Source of the DNA: Chara braunii
Taxonomy: Eukaryota; Streptophyta; Charophyceae; Charales; Characeae
Direction of reading: 5' to 3'
Assembly: GCA_003427395.1 (NCBI GenBank)
Contig: BFEA01000100.1
Coordinates: forward strand, 1,207,079 to 1,239,440
DNA length: 32,362 bases
Position 1 is the first letter of the stretch. Every line of letters begins with the position of its first letter. Below are positions 1 through 9,520 of the stretch, piece after piece. Both the position numbers and the translations under genes were made by a program. Under the pieces are notes generated by a model that searched no databases, was not told where the DNA came from, and was given only the letters and a program-made list of their open reading frames with translations.

Positions 1-164
1 AAAAAAAAAAAAAATCTGAAACAAAGATATGTTATGAAGAAAAATAAATTACACAATATTTGCCTGAGAATTACATCCAAATTCCTTACCAAATGTTAAA
101 TAAAAATAAAATACAAAAAACAAATACTAATAATAAAAATAACAAAACATTAAAAGAAAATAAA

Positions 165-492
165 TTTAGCGAGCGTGCGAGTACGTTTTCTAGACCGCCA
201 TCTTTGGAGATTTTTCATTTTTTTTTTGGCATAGCTAAATTCCCTGAAAATTTACAGATGTGTACTTCACATGATGCAAAACCCACTAAAAAAGTTTCAA
301 GAAATATAAAATTGTTTAGATTCTGAACTAAAGTGAAACCAAAAAGTCGAAAGTGATAAAAAACGTGGGCAAGCACGTTTTGAGACCGCCATCTTTGGCG
401 ATTTTTTATTCTTATTTGGATGAGCCAAATGACTTGAAAATTTATACGCATGTAACTCATGTCATAGACAACTCACACAAAACAATTCAAAA
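165..492. repeat. Two degenerate copies of a ~130-bp repeat
   Basis: Copy 1 (about 165-300) and copy 2 (about 355-492) lie about 190 bp apart. Both carry the same ordered landmarks: GTACGTTTTC or GCACGTTTTG, then AGACCGCCATCTTTGG (near 193 and 383), a T-rich run, GAAAATTTA followed by ATGT, and a CATG-containing segment. Identity is patchy, so the duplication is old. The CCGCCATCTT core resembles the binding site of YY1-type zinc-finger proteins, but no function can be inferred from two copies. Confidence 0.6.
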
Positions 493-577
493 AAAAAAAG
501 TTATTTTTAGGCCCCAAAATATTTTTTGGCAGGGGCCGAACGTCGTCAATTTCGGACCCCGTACGGGACCCCGAACG

Positions 578-621
578 CCCATACGTACGGAGGTCTGTCC
601 GGGGACCTCCGTACGTACGGG
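578..621. repeat. 18-bp-arm inverted repeat (hairpin)
   Basis: The left arm (578-595) and right arm (604-621) are reverse complements with one A·C mismatch, around an 8-nt loop TGTCCGGG. The arms centre on TACGTACGGAGGTC. It sits in a GC-rich island inside AT-rich DNA, with related CGTACGGGACCCC-type sequence just upstream. It could be a cruciform, the fold-back end of a mobile element or an RNA hairpin. It resembles no bacterial-type terminator, and the host is eukaryotic. Confidence 0.8.
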
Positions 622-2545
622 CTGGTGACCCTGTTTATATGTATATTTACAATAATACAATAAATAATTAAAACTAATGACTAGTAAAACAATAATTATA
701 TAATAAATAATATTAATGGCATATAAAGATATATTGCCTAGAATCCCTACCAATAAATAAACATAATACTCATAATCACTATAAATTAAACAAAAAAAAC
801 ATACCCCCCGCTATACCCCACTGCAGCCTTCGCAAATACAAAGAGTAGAGTAGAGTGTCGTAGAGTGTAGGAGAGTGTCGTAGTGTAGAGTGTCGTAGAG
901 TAGAGTGTTGTAAAGTGTCTTACAATAGAGTAAAGTGTTGTAGAGTGTCTTACAATAGAGTAAAGTATAGTAGAGTAGAGTGGAGTATAGTAAAGTAGGT
1001 AGAGTAGAGTAAAGTAGAGTAGAGTAAAGTAGAGTAGAGCAGAGTAGAGTAGAGTAGAGTAGAGTGTCATAGAGTATAGTATAGTAGAATGTCGTAGAGT
1101 AGAGTAGAGTATCGTAGGGTGTTGTAGAGTTGAGTTATGTAGAGTGTCGTAGAGTATCGTGGACTATCAGAGGCTACAGAAAAGTGTCGCAGAGTGTTGT
1201 AGAGTGTCGTAGAGTATAATAGAGTGTCGTAGAGTAGAGTAGAGCGTCGTAGAGTAGAGTACAGTGGAGTACAGTACAATAGTGTAGAGTCTCGAAGAGC
1301 GGAGTAGAGTAGAATAAAAGAGAGCGTCGTAGAGTAGAGTGTCGTAAAGAAGAGTAGATTAAAGAGTCATATAGTAGAGTAGAGTTGAGTAGAGTACAGT
1401 GCTGTAAAGTAGAGCAGAGTGTCGTAGAGTGTTGTAGAGTAGATTGTCGTAGACTATCGTTGAATGTCGTAGAGTAGAGTTTCGTAGAATAGAATAGAGT
1501 GGGTAGAGTAGAGTAGAGTGTCGTAGAGTAGAGTGTCGTAGAGTAGAGTAGTTTAGAGTGTCGTAAAGTAGAGTGTCATAGAGAAGAGTAGAATGTCGAA
1601 GAGTAGAGTACATTGTCGTAAAGTAGACTGTCGTAGAGTAGGGTATTTCAAAGTGTCGTAGGGAAGAGTGTCATAAAGAAGAGTAGAATGTCATAGAATA
1701 GAGTACAATGCCTTATAGTAGAGTAGAGTATAGTAGAGTATTAAAGAGTATTAAAGTATCGTAGAGTGTCGTTGAGTAGAGAAGAGTGTCGTGGAGTAGA
1801 GTGTTGTAGAGTAGAGCAGAGTGTTCTACAATGTCGAAGAGTGGAGTAGAATGTCGTAGAGTAGACTAGAATCCAATGTCATAGAAAGCGTTGAGTGTCC
1901 TACAGTGTCGTAAAGTAGAATAAAATATTGTAGAGTGGTGTAGAGTGTCGTAGAGTGTACTAGAGTGTGGTAGAGTGTCGTAGTGTAGAGTGCCGTAAAG
2001 TAGAGTGTTGTAGAGTGTCTTACAATACAATAGAGTAGAGTGTAGTAGATTAGAGTGTAGTAGAGTAGAGTAGAGTAGAGTAGAGTAGAGTAGAGTACAG
2101 TAGAGTAAAGTAAAGTAAAGTACAGTCTCGTAGAGTAAAGTATAATGTCGTAAAGTAGAGTTTTGTTGAGTGTCGTAGAGTGTCGTAGAGTGACATAGAG
2201 TACAAAAGTGTATCGAAGAGTGTAGTAGAGTAGAGCAGAGTGGCGTAGAGCAGAGTAGAGTATAGTAGAGTAAAGTACCGTGTCGTAGAGTAGAGTCGAG
2301 AGTCCTACAATAGAGTAGAGTATAGTAGAGTGTCATAAAGTGTCGCAGAGTATAACAGAGTAGATTGTCGTGCTGTAGAGAACAGTATCTTAGAGTACAG
2401 TAGAGTAGAGTGTCATAAAGTGTCGCAGAGTATAGCAGATCAGATTGTCGACGTGCATTATGAACAATATCTTACAGTAGAGTACAGTAGAGTGTTGTAG
2501 AGCAAAATAGAGTAAAGTGTCGTACACTAGAGTAGAGTGTCGTAG

Positions 2546-3055
2546 AGTATAGCAGAGTCGAGTATCGTACAGTGTTGTAGAGTGTCGTAGAGTGTGGTTG
2601 AGTACAGTGCCGTAGAGTCTCGAAGAGTGTCTTAGAGTAAAGTATGGTAGAGTGTCGTCGAGTCGAGTAGAGTAGAGTGTCATAGAGTATAGTATTGTAG
2701 AGTGTCTATTGCAAGGTAGAGTAGAGTAGTGAAGAGTGGGTAGAGTCAAGTGTTGTAGAGTAGAGTAGAGTAAAGTAAAATGCGTATAGTGTTGTCGAGT
2801 AGAGCACAGTAGAGTAGAGTCTCGTAGCGTAGAGTAGAGTATCGTAGAGTGTCGTAAAGTAAAGAAGAGTAGTCTAAGAGTAGAGTAGAGCAAAGTCGAG
2901 TATCGTACAGTGTCGTAGAGTGTCGTAGAGTTTCGTAAAGTGTGGTAGAGTACAGTGTCGTAGAGTGTCGAAGAGTGTCGTAGAGTAGAGTATGGTAGAG
3001 TATCGTCGAATAGCGTAGAGTAGAGTGTCATAGAGTAGAGTATTGTAGAGTGTCT
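2546..3055. repeat. Duplicated ~160-bp block inside the satellite
   Basis: The block at about 2546-2707 recurs at about 2884-3055. Both contain, in order, TCGAGTATCGTACAGTG (2558 and 2896), AGAGTACAGTG or its near-equivalent, TATGGTAGAGT, TCGTCGA and GTGTCATAGAGT followed by ATTGTAGAGTGTCT. The spacing of landmarks is 338-348 bp. This shows the array also grows by copying longer blocks, not only by pentamer slippage. Confidence 0.7.
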
Positions 3056-3221
3056 TAGAGCAGAGTAGAGTATAGTAGAGTACAGTAGAGTAGTGTAGAG
3101 TAGTGTAGAGTAGTGTAGAGTGGGTAGCGACTATAGAGTAGAGTGTTGTATAGTAGAGTAAAGTATAGTACAGTGTCGTATAGTGTCAGAGAATAGAGTA
3201 TAGTAGAGTAGAGTGTCGTAG

Positions 3222-3301
3222 AGTAGAGTACAGTTTTGTAGAGTGTCGTAGAGTGTCGTAGAGTAGAGTACAGTTTTGTAGAGTGTCGTAGAGTGTCGTA
3301 G
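3222..3301. repeat. Exact 40-bp tandem doublet in the satellite
   Basis: A 40-bp unit, beginning AGTACAGTTTTGTAGAGTG and ending in repeated GTCGTAGAG, occurs twice back to back with essentially no differences. This is among the youngest events visible in the array and gives a local repeat order of eight pentamers. Confidence 0.75.
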
Positions 3302-5559
3302 AGTGTCATAGAGTACAAAAGAGTGTCGTAGAGAAAAGTAGAGTAGAGTAGAGTGTCATTGAGTGTCGTAGAGTCGAGTAAAGTATAGTACTCGTAGAGT
3401 AGACTGTCGTAAAGTAGACTAGAGTAGAGAAGAGTAGTTTAGAGTGTCGTAGAGTAGAGTGTCATAGAGAAGAGTAAAATGTCGCAGAGTAGAGTACAAT
3501 GTCATGAAGTAGAGTGTCGTGGAGTAGAGTACTTTAGAGTGTCGTAAAGAAGAGTGTCATAAAGAAGAGGAGAATGTCGTAGAGTAGAGTACAGTTCCGT
3601 AGAGTAGAGTAAAGTTGAGTAGAGTGTTAAAGAGTGTCGTAGAGTGTCGTAGAGTGTCGTTGAGTACAGTAGAGTTTTGTAAAGCAGAGTGTTGTTCTTA
3701 CAATAAAGTAAAGTGTAGTAGAGTAGAGTAGAGTAGAATAGAGTGGGTAGTGTAGAGTAAAGTAGAGTAGAGTACAGTAGACTAGAGTAGAGTAGAGTAA
3801 AGTAGAGTAGAGTGTCGTATAGTATCATAGAATATAGTATAGTAGAGTGTCGTAGAGTGTCGTAGAGTGTCGTAGAGTGTTGTAGAGTAGAGTAGAGTAG
3901 AGTACAGTACAGTACAATAGTGTAGAGTATCGAAGAGCAGAGTAGAGTAGAGTAGAGTAGAGTAGAGTAGAGTGTCGTAGAGAAAAGTAGAGTAGAGAGT
4001 CATAAAGTAGAGTAGAGAACAGTGTGGTAGAGTAGAGGAGAGTGTCATAGAGTGTCGTAGAGCAGAGTAGAGGAGAGTAAGTGTCATAGAGTGTCGCAGA
4101 GTACAGTAGAGTAGATTGTCATAAGGTAGAGTACATAATCGTAAAGTAGGGTAGAGTAGAGTATCGTAGAGTAAAGTAGAGTAAAATGTCGAAGAGTAGA
4201 GTAGAGTTGAGTGTCATAGAGTAGAGCAGAGTGTCGTAGATTAGCGTAGATTAGAGTAGAGTCGAATGTCGTCCAGTATCGTGAAGTAGAGTGTCGTAAA
4301 ATAAAGTATTATAGAGTGTAGTAGAGTAGAGTGAAGTGTAGTAAAGTGTCGTAAAGTATAGTAGAGTAGATTGTCGTAGAGTAGAGTACAATCTTATAGA
4401 GTAGAGTATAGTACAGTAAAGTGTCGTAGAGAAGAGTAGAGTGAAGTATCGTAGAGTAGAGTAGAGTAGAGTAGAGTAGAGTAGAGTGCCATAGAGTAAA
4501 GTAGAGTGTCGTAGAGTAGAGTAGACTGTTGTAGAGTAGGTACCGTGTCACTGAGTGTTATAGAGTTGAGTATAGTCGATTGTCGTAGTGTCGTAGAGTG
4601 TCGTCGAGTAGATTGTTTTAGAGTGTCGTAGAGTAGAGTAGAGTAGAGTAGAGTAGAGTAGAGTAGAGTAAAGTGGAGTAGAGTAGAGTAGAGTAGAGTA
4701 GAGTAGAGTAGAGTGGGTAGATTAGTGTAGAGTAGAGTAAAGTAGAGTGGAGTAGAGTAGAGTAGAGTAGAGTAAGAGTAGAGTAGAGTAGAGTAAAGTA
4801 AAGTAAAGTAGAGTAAAGTATAGTGTCGTAGAGTAGAGTATAATAGAGTAGAGTGTGGTAGAGGAGAGTAGACTTACTGTAGAGTAGAGTAGAGTAGAGC
4901 AGAGTTTTGTCGAGTGTCGTAGAGTGTTGTAATCCTCGTCGCGAATACACATGGAGCTTCCACAAGCCACGCCGACCAAGTGTGTCAGCCATACCTCTCG
5001 CGAGCCCCTACGACAGAATAGGGTCAACGCGAGGCATGACTTACCTCCACCTTGCGGGAGCTGTCACCTCCCATCGGTGAGCGTATCCCAGTCGAGCTAC
5101 CAGTCCACAGTATAAAAGCTAATCAGTTGTAATCACAGAGGTGGATCAGTCGATGGCATTTCTCGTTCGCTATAGCATTGGGGGTACGCGCGTTTTTACT
5201 CCTTTATCGGACTCGCACGTGAACCGACGCACTAGGGGGCTGAAGTTCCATACACGACTCGTCGTCGGTCGGTTAGGACGCATCCCACGTAGCACGAGTT
5301 ACACCACAACACTCACACATACAGAACGACACTAAATAAACAACGAGACAACACTCCTAGTCCCTTTTTGTATCCATCCCATAACTTTGCGACTCTCAAA
5401 TCGGATAGGCGACGCACGAGAGACTTAATATAAAACCTCGAGGACGAAGGACCTTCCCATATCAACTAGCAATGCATGAATAGGCAAGCAGTCGCAATGA
5501 TGGCGTACTATGTAGTACTCATAATCAAGCGGTCCCTTGTGGATCCGGGTACCGCTTAT

Positions 5560-5610
5560 GACACTCAAGTGTCAAACTCGAAGTATCGTGAGGGTCAAGC
5601 CCTTCACGAT
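5560..5610. repeat. Two adjacent short hairpins
   Basis: GACAC/GTGTC (5560-5564 and 5569-5573) is followed 11 bases later by a stem with left arm ATCGTGAGGG (5585-5594) and right arm CCCTTCACGAT (5600-5610), which contains one bulged T. Both loops contain TCAA. The function is unknown; they fall inside the 5476-5664 open frame. Confidence 0.5.
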
Positions 5611-6322
5611 ATTGCACGGCTGAAGGAACAGTCGTTCGGCCCCCGCGGCACCTTCGACCCTTAGGCTGAGTGTCTCCGTGGGCAGGGCAAATAGGCTCTG
5701 CGCGGGGGGTGATCCCTTCTGCGTGGAGTTTAGGACCTAGGATGTCCCGGACAAAAACCTCGAATCGAGGCCCAGAACCGTCAGACTAAGAAACTTTTTA
5801 AGAAGCAAAAACTGTAACGGAAGGAAGTCTCATTTCCTTTCTCAATCTCGACCCCAATTAAACCTTTAGGCGTGGGCTCCTTAGGTCACGCGAGCACCCA
5901 AACTTAGGTATGTACGTATATATGTATGTCTGAAAATAAACACATGACGATTACTTCTCACAATCACTGTGAGACTCCTCTCAACCATATATATGCTTGT
6001 GATCGCAGACAGTCAAATCCAAAGTCAAAATCACAAAATATATCTGCAATCACGTCAAAGAATCAACCAAGTTCAACGCACTACATGGGGTCAACTTCAA
6101 CCACTCTCTATACTCATACCCCTCGCCTTAGTCATGCAAACCCCAACCTTTGCCCAACCTTCCAGAAATAAATACTCAGCACCTTCGTTAAATGGTCATT
6201 CAATAAAAGTCCGAGTGAAAACCTTAACAAAACAATAGAAATCACCAGGACTAAAGCCTTTTAGGTTGGGTAATGAGAATGAATCGGAGTTGAGTCATAG
6301 ACCGACGAATCGGCAACCGACA

Positions 6323-6360
6323 TGTTATCAGTGATAACAGACAATGATCCTTGTAGGATC
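6323..6360. repeat. Two perfect short palindromes
   Basis: TGTTATCA, one base G, then TGATAACA (6323-6339) is a perfect 8-bp-arm palindrome. Seven bases later GATCCT, TGT, AGGATC (6346-6360) is a second perfect one. Pairs of dyad-symmetric sites in non-coding DNA can be protein-binding sites, but nothing here shows which protein would bind. Confidence 0.5.
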
Positions 6361-6489
6361 AAGTTGAATCTAACTCAAATCTTAAATCAAATGGTCAAGA
6401 GGACCTGTAACACAAGACGGACCAATCCTCAAGCTAAACCTATAAGTCAATGAAGAATAACCTCCATATCACGATCTCGCTCAAAATCA

Positions 6490-7250
6490 TTCTACTTAAC
6501 TAAGTCTAAGTCTTCCTCTAAGCAAGTGTCCAAAGAAAGGTAGACCCTGACAAAATCTTCTCTATACATAGTGGATCGCTAGAATCGCCACCTATCAAAA
6601 TATAACCTATCTCCTTTAAACTAGGAAAATTTAGGCAACGCTTCCCATATAAAAATTGCCTTTTCAGAATTTATACCAGTCCGAATATGAAAACTGCAAT
6701 ATTCTCTAACTCTTGGAAAGTCAAATTTTGTTTAACTCCCTAAATTAGTAAAAAATTGGACAGCACTTCCTTTAGAAACGGAGACTTTCCAGATTTACAC
6801 TAAGTCAGATGCGAACTTAAAACAAAACTCGAGTTCAATTAAAACAATATTTAACTAACTCCTTAGATATGTAAAAACTTGGGCTACACTTCCTTTAGAA
6901 AACGAGACTTCTCAGATTCATACAAAGCTAAGTTTGGAACCTTAAGTAACTTTGACTTCTCATGGTCCAATTTTATCTAACTCCTTGATTCAATAAAAAA
7001 TTGGGCAACACTTCCTTCAGAAAAGGAGACTTTACAAATTTTTACTAAGCCATATACAAAAGTTAGACAAACTGAACTTTGAAAAAATAAAAATCTAACT
7101 AACTCCTTGGTTTTGTAAAAATTTCAGCAATGTTTCCCGTAGAGAAAGTGACTCGCCAAGATCTATACAAGACCAAGTATAATAAATTATCCCTGAAAAT
7201 TCAGAAATTGACCTAAGTAAAATAAACTTAGCTGAAAAAATGCAGGAATT
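6490..7250. repeat. ~122-bp degenerate tandem repeat, 5-6 copies
   Basis: The landmark CACTTCC or a variant recurs at about 6639, 6764, 6887, 7009 and 7131, giving spacings of 125, 123, 122 and 122 bp. Each unit reads TAACTCCTT, then a TAAAAA-containing stretch, TTGGGC, CACTTCCTTTAGAAA, GAGACTT and CAGATTTA-like sequence. A weaker sixth copy begins near 6490. The units are AT-rich, non-coding and well diverged. Such arrays are common in LTRs and in satellites; the possible LTR end at 8508 makes the first option worth testing. Confidence 0.8.
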
Positions 7251-7465
7251 GAAACTAACTCTTATGACTCTATCACATGGCGAGCGTCTAAAACAACTAC
7301 CTGTCAACTAAAACTCAGACATAGTAATAATCTCACTCAGCTACATGTCAGACCAAACCACAAAGGTAAGTACGCTCACCAGCCGAAAGTCAATCTTATC
7401 AAACAATAGTTCATATTCTTTCAATGATTTCTCCCTTTATACCCAGCTTACATAAGGCATAGAGC

Positions 7466-8189
7466 CAGACCACCCAAACTTATGGAACATGTCTATCTTA
7501 GTCATTGAATATACACAAACAGAGGGCACTACAACTTTTCTCTTCCTTGGGCGGGTGACTAGGTCACCCTAGTCGACCTTAATTGTTTAAGTATCAAAGT
7601 TTGATATAATTATCTGCACTTAGTCTTTTAAGGTAACATATGACTGAATCGATCATCTTTAGCTCGAGGTTCAGCCTGTCCCTTTTTACCACAAGTTTAT
7701 TCTTAGTTAATACTCTCTTCAGTTTGTGATAAGCTATAGTCAGACCATGCAAACTTATGGAACAATGTCTGACTAGCCTGTTCATAGATAAAGTAATAGT
7801 AAAATATAACCAAATTATAACATTTTGGTTCCTGCATGTGCGTGACATTTAACCAAAATCACAAAAACTTATGGAACATGTCTGATCTTCTACCTGAATT
7901 ATTTCCTTAATGGTAAAGCAGGAAGAGGTTGAGTCACCCAAACTTATGGAACATGCTCAGACCCCCTCGTTCAAAACCAAAAGAAATCGATGAACCCAAA
8001 ATAAGCAAGGCAATCAAGCCACCCAAACTTATGGGACAATGTTTGGTCTAAAAAAAAGACAAACACCGACAACCCTCGCAACTCAGAGGAACCAGACCAC
8101 CAAAACTTATGGAACATGTCTAGTTCTCTAGGCAATTCAAAAATAAACATAGCACTAGGTCTCCCCAAACTTATGGAGACTTGCCCAGC
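7466..8189 (+). repeat. Seven dispersed copies of a ~30-bp motif
   Basis: The motif core AAACTTATGGAACATGTCT occurs at about 7466-7494, 7741-7771, 7861-7884, 7932-7962, 8018-8049, 8093-8121 and 8159-8189, always in the same orientation. The better copies begin CAGACC and end GTCTG, so their ends are complementary. Spacing varies from about 65 to 275 bp and the sequence between copies is unrelated. This differs from a tandem satellite and looks like a repeatedly placed regulatory or structural site. The core is much better kept than its surroundings. Confidence 0.85.
7553..7574. repeat. Two overlapping palindromes
   Basis: GGGTGAC-TAG-GTCACCC (7553-7569) and GACTAGG-TCAC-CCTAGTC (7557-7574) overlap, so the same bases can form either of two mutually exclusive 7-bp hairpins. 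This lies between copies 1 and 2 of the 30-bp motif. The function is unknown. Confidence 0.5.
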
Positions 8190-8430
8190 CTTTGGTTTAC
8201 CCAGTCACACACAAGCAATATTGTCTTCCTCTCATCTTTCCCCCAAAGACAATCACTTCCCAGAATCTTCTTTCAGTCAGACAACAAAACTGAAACTGAC
8301 ATTGCGCATGCCCTCTTTTATTTAAGTCTGGTTTAAGTCATGAAAGTCAATCATAAAGCCAAAGTAGGGATGCAGGCGATATAATCAATCAAACATAGCA
8401 AGAAGTACGCATATGGGTTATAACTGGGTT

Positions 8431-8522
8431 TATAAAAGGAAGACAAAGCTTTTACATCTCAGTTCTTTGCCTCCTCAACTCCTCCCGAGTTTCGACAGAG
8501 CTCCCGCAATTGGTGGGCTGAC
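8431..8522 (+). promoter_or_regulatory. Possible LTR 3' end with TATA box and PBS-like site
   Basis: TATAAAA at 8431-8437 is followed about 70 bp later by CCCGCA (CA at 8507-8508), a two-base spacer AT, and TGGTGGGCTGAC (from 8511). A CA end, a short spacer and a TGG-initiated site complementary to a tRNA 3' end (…CCA) is the classic junction between a 5' LTR and an LTR-retrotransposon body. The matching LTR start, a polypurine tract and gag/pol were not found, so this could be chance. The 122-bp array and 30-bp motifs upstream would then lie in the LTR. Confidence 0.3.
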
Positions 8523-8790
8523 TCCCCATAGTGTCTTGCTGCGGTTCTATTAGTTGTAATCCCGCCTGCCGCCTTCCTCTCATAACAGGATTAGACTTAG
8601 AGTAAGAAGGATAGAAGGAAGGGCTTTAAACTCTCGAGATACAAGAGGGGTACTGACTCAACTCCCAAGAGAGGGTCTTGTTGCCTTGATGCGTCTGAGG
8701 GTCCCGCAATGGCGGCCATAATGTAACCGTCAGTCAACCCAAAGCCCAACTGCCGAAACAGCCCCTCCCGACGAACCCCCAAGTCGCAAC

Positions 8791-8901
8791 ATGATGGCCA
8801 ACCAAAGTCGAAACGCAGCAGTAAGGCAGAATAGCCTAAACGAGCTGCTATGTATCCGATCGAATCTTGGCAGTAATACTCAAAACACGCAGAAGTGGTA
8901 A
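8791..8901 (+). pseudogene. Short frame at expected gag start, unassigned
   Basis: This frame opens with two ATG codons, encodes 36 hydrophilic residues rich in Asn, Gln and Ser, and ends at TAA (8899-8901). Its only support is position: it follows the PBS-like site, where a Gag protein would begin if an LTR retrotransposon is present. I recognise no Gag motif. It may equally be a chance frame. Confidence 0.15.
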
Positions 8902-9520
8902 TCCCCCGTTGTCATTGGCAACAACATGCTCTAGTTCTATAGCATTAGTCTGTTGTGCAACCTACAATCGCTTTATACCACCAATGGAACGACACCCTCA
9001 GTTTCAGCTCCGTAGGTCATGGTTGTAGTATGATAATCAACAATAGTATAAATCCACAACAAAATGGCGGATCTGCAAGAAACCCACAGTTGCAGCTTCG
9101 AAAGAAATCTGCAATTTTCGAACTTCGAGCAACAGTCACGCTAAGGTTTGGTGTTATATAGGCACAATCAGCCAGTCAACTCTGAGCACACAGACCAATC
9201 AGGTGAGTCTCCAACCCAGTGACTATCCCCACGTTACTTCGATTTGGTGTGAGCAAAAAAATCGAAATGAAACTACCGAAAAACCACGCGAAGACATACT
9301 GCAATTTCGACAGCTTAACAAAAATCGAAAAAGTTTTTCGCCAGAGTACATAAATATACCCCCGCCAGGTAGGTATTCAACTCGCAGCCAGACGTCTGCC
9401 ACCTACAGCGATCGGATGGGCAGCATCTGGCGAGGCCCCACACTTTCGATCGTCTCGATTGTCGACCACTCATCAATGAGTAAACTTCTAATCTCGTATT
9501 GGTTTCACACCCCTCCCTCA

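Larger units (their letters stand above)
1..780. other. AT-rich non-coding flank
   Basis: This stretch begins with a run of 14 A residues and is AT-rich throughout, apart from a GC-rich island at about 530-630. The reading frames are short and of low complexity, and none looks like a gene. It holds the diverged repeat pair and the hairpin listed separately. The opening A run could be the tail of a retroposon lying outside the window, but nothing upstream is visible to test that. Confidence 0.6.
835..4935. repeat. 4.1-kb pentanucleotide satellite (AGAGT/GTCGT)
   Basis: Over about 4.1 kb almost every base can be read as consecutive 5-mers: mainly AGAGT, interspersed with GTCGT and one-step variants (AAAGT, ATAGT, ACAGT, GTTGT, GTCAT, GTCTT). 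Phase is mostly kept, with occasional 4-base slips such as GTGGGTAG (near 1500, 2737, 3119, 3748, 4713). The 5-bp period places TAG in every plus-strand frame, while the minus strand stays open in long Ser-Thr-Leu-Tyr repeats. Those minus-strand frames are a by-product of the repeat and are not annotated as genes. The array ends abruptly at about 4930, where ordinary sequence begins. Confidence 0.95.
4936..6480. other. Unassigned single-copy-like region
   Basis: No convincing gene is visible. A TATAAAA box lies at 5111-5117. A 62-codon plus-strand frame (5476-5664) has mixed, non-repetitive composition and could be a decayed coding remnant, but I recognise no family in it. Two adjacent hairpins (5560-5573 and 5585-5610) and two palindromes (6323-6360) are listed separately. 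The composition differs sharply from the satellite to the left. An LTR-type element is possible, but no second LTR is seen. Confidence 0.4.

Noticed and set aside
835-4935. Telomeric repeat
   Set aside because: Pentamer words AGAGT and GTCGT do not match the known TTAGG, TTAGGG or TTTAGGG types, and the array is internal and mixed.
786-5027. Long minus-strand ORFs of Ser-Thr-Leu-Tyr repeats (70-213 codons)
   Set aside because: They follow directly from a 5-bp repeat lacking stop codons on that strand; all three minus frames are open, and no conserved start or domain exists.
7466-8189. CRISPR array
   Set aside because: The host is eukaryotic, spacing is irregular (about 65-275 bp), copies vary, and no cas gene is present.
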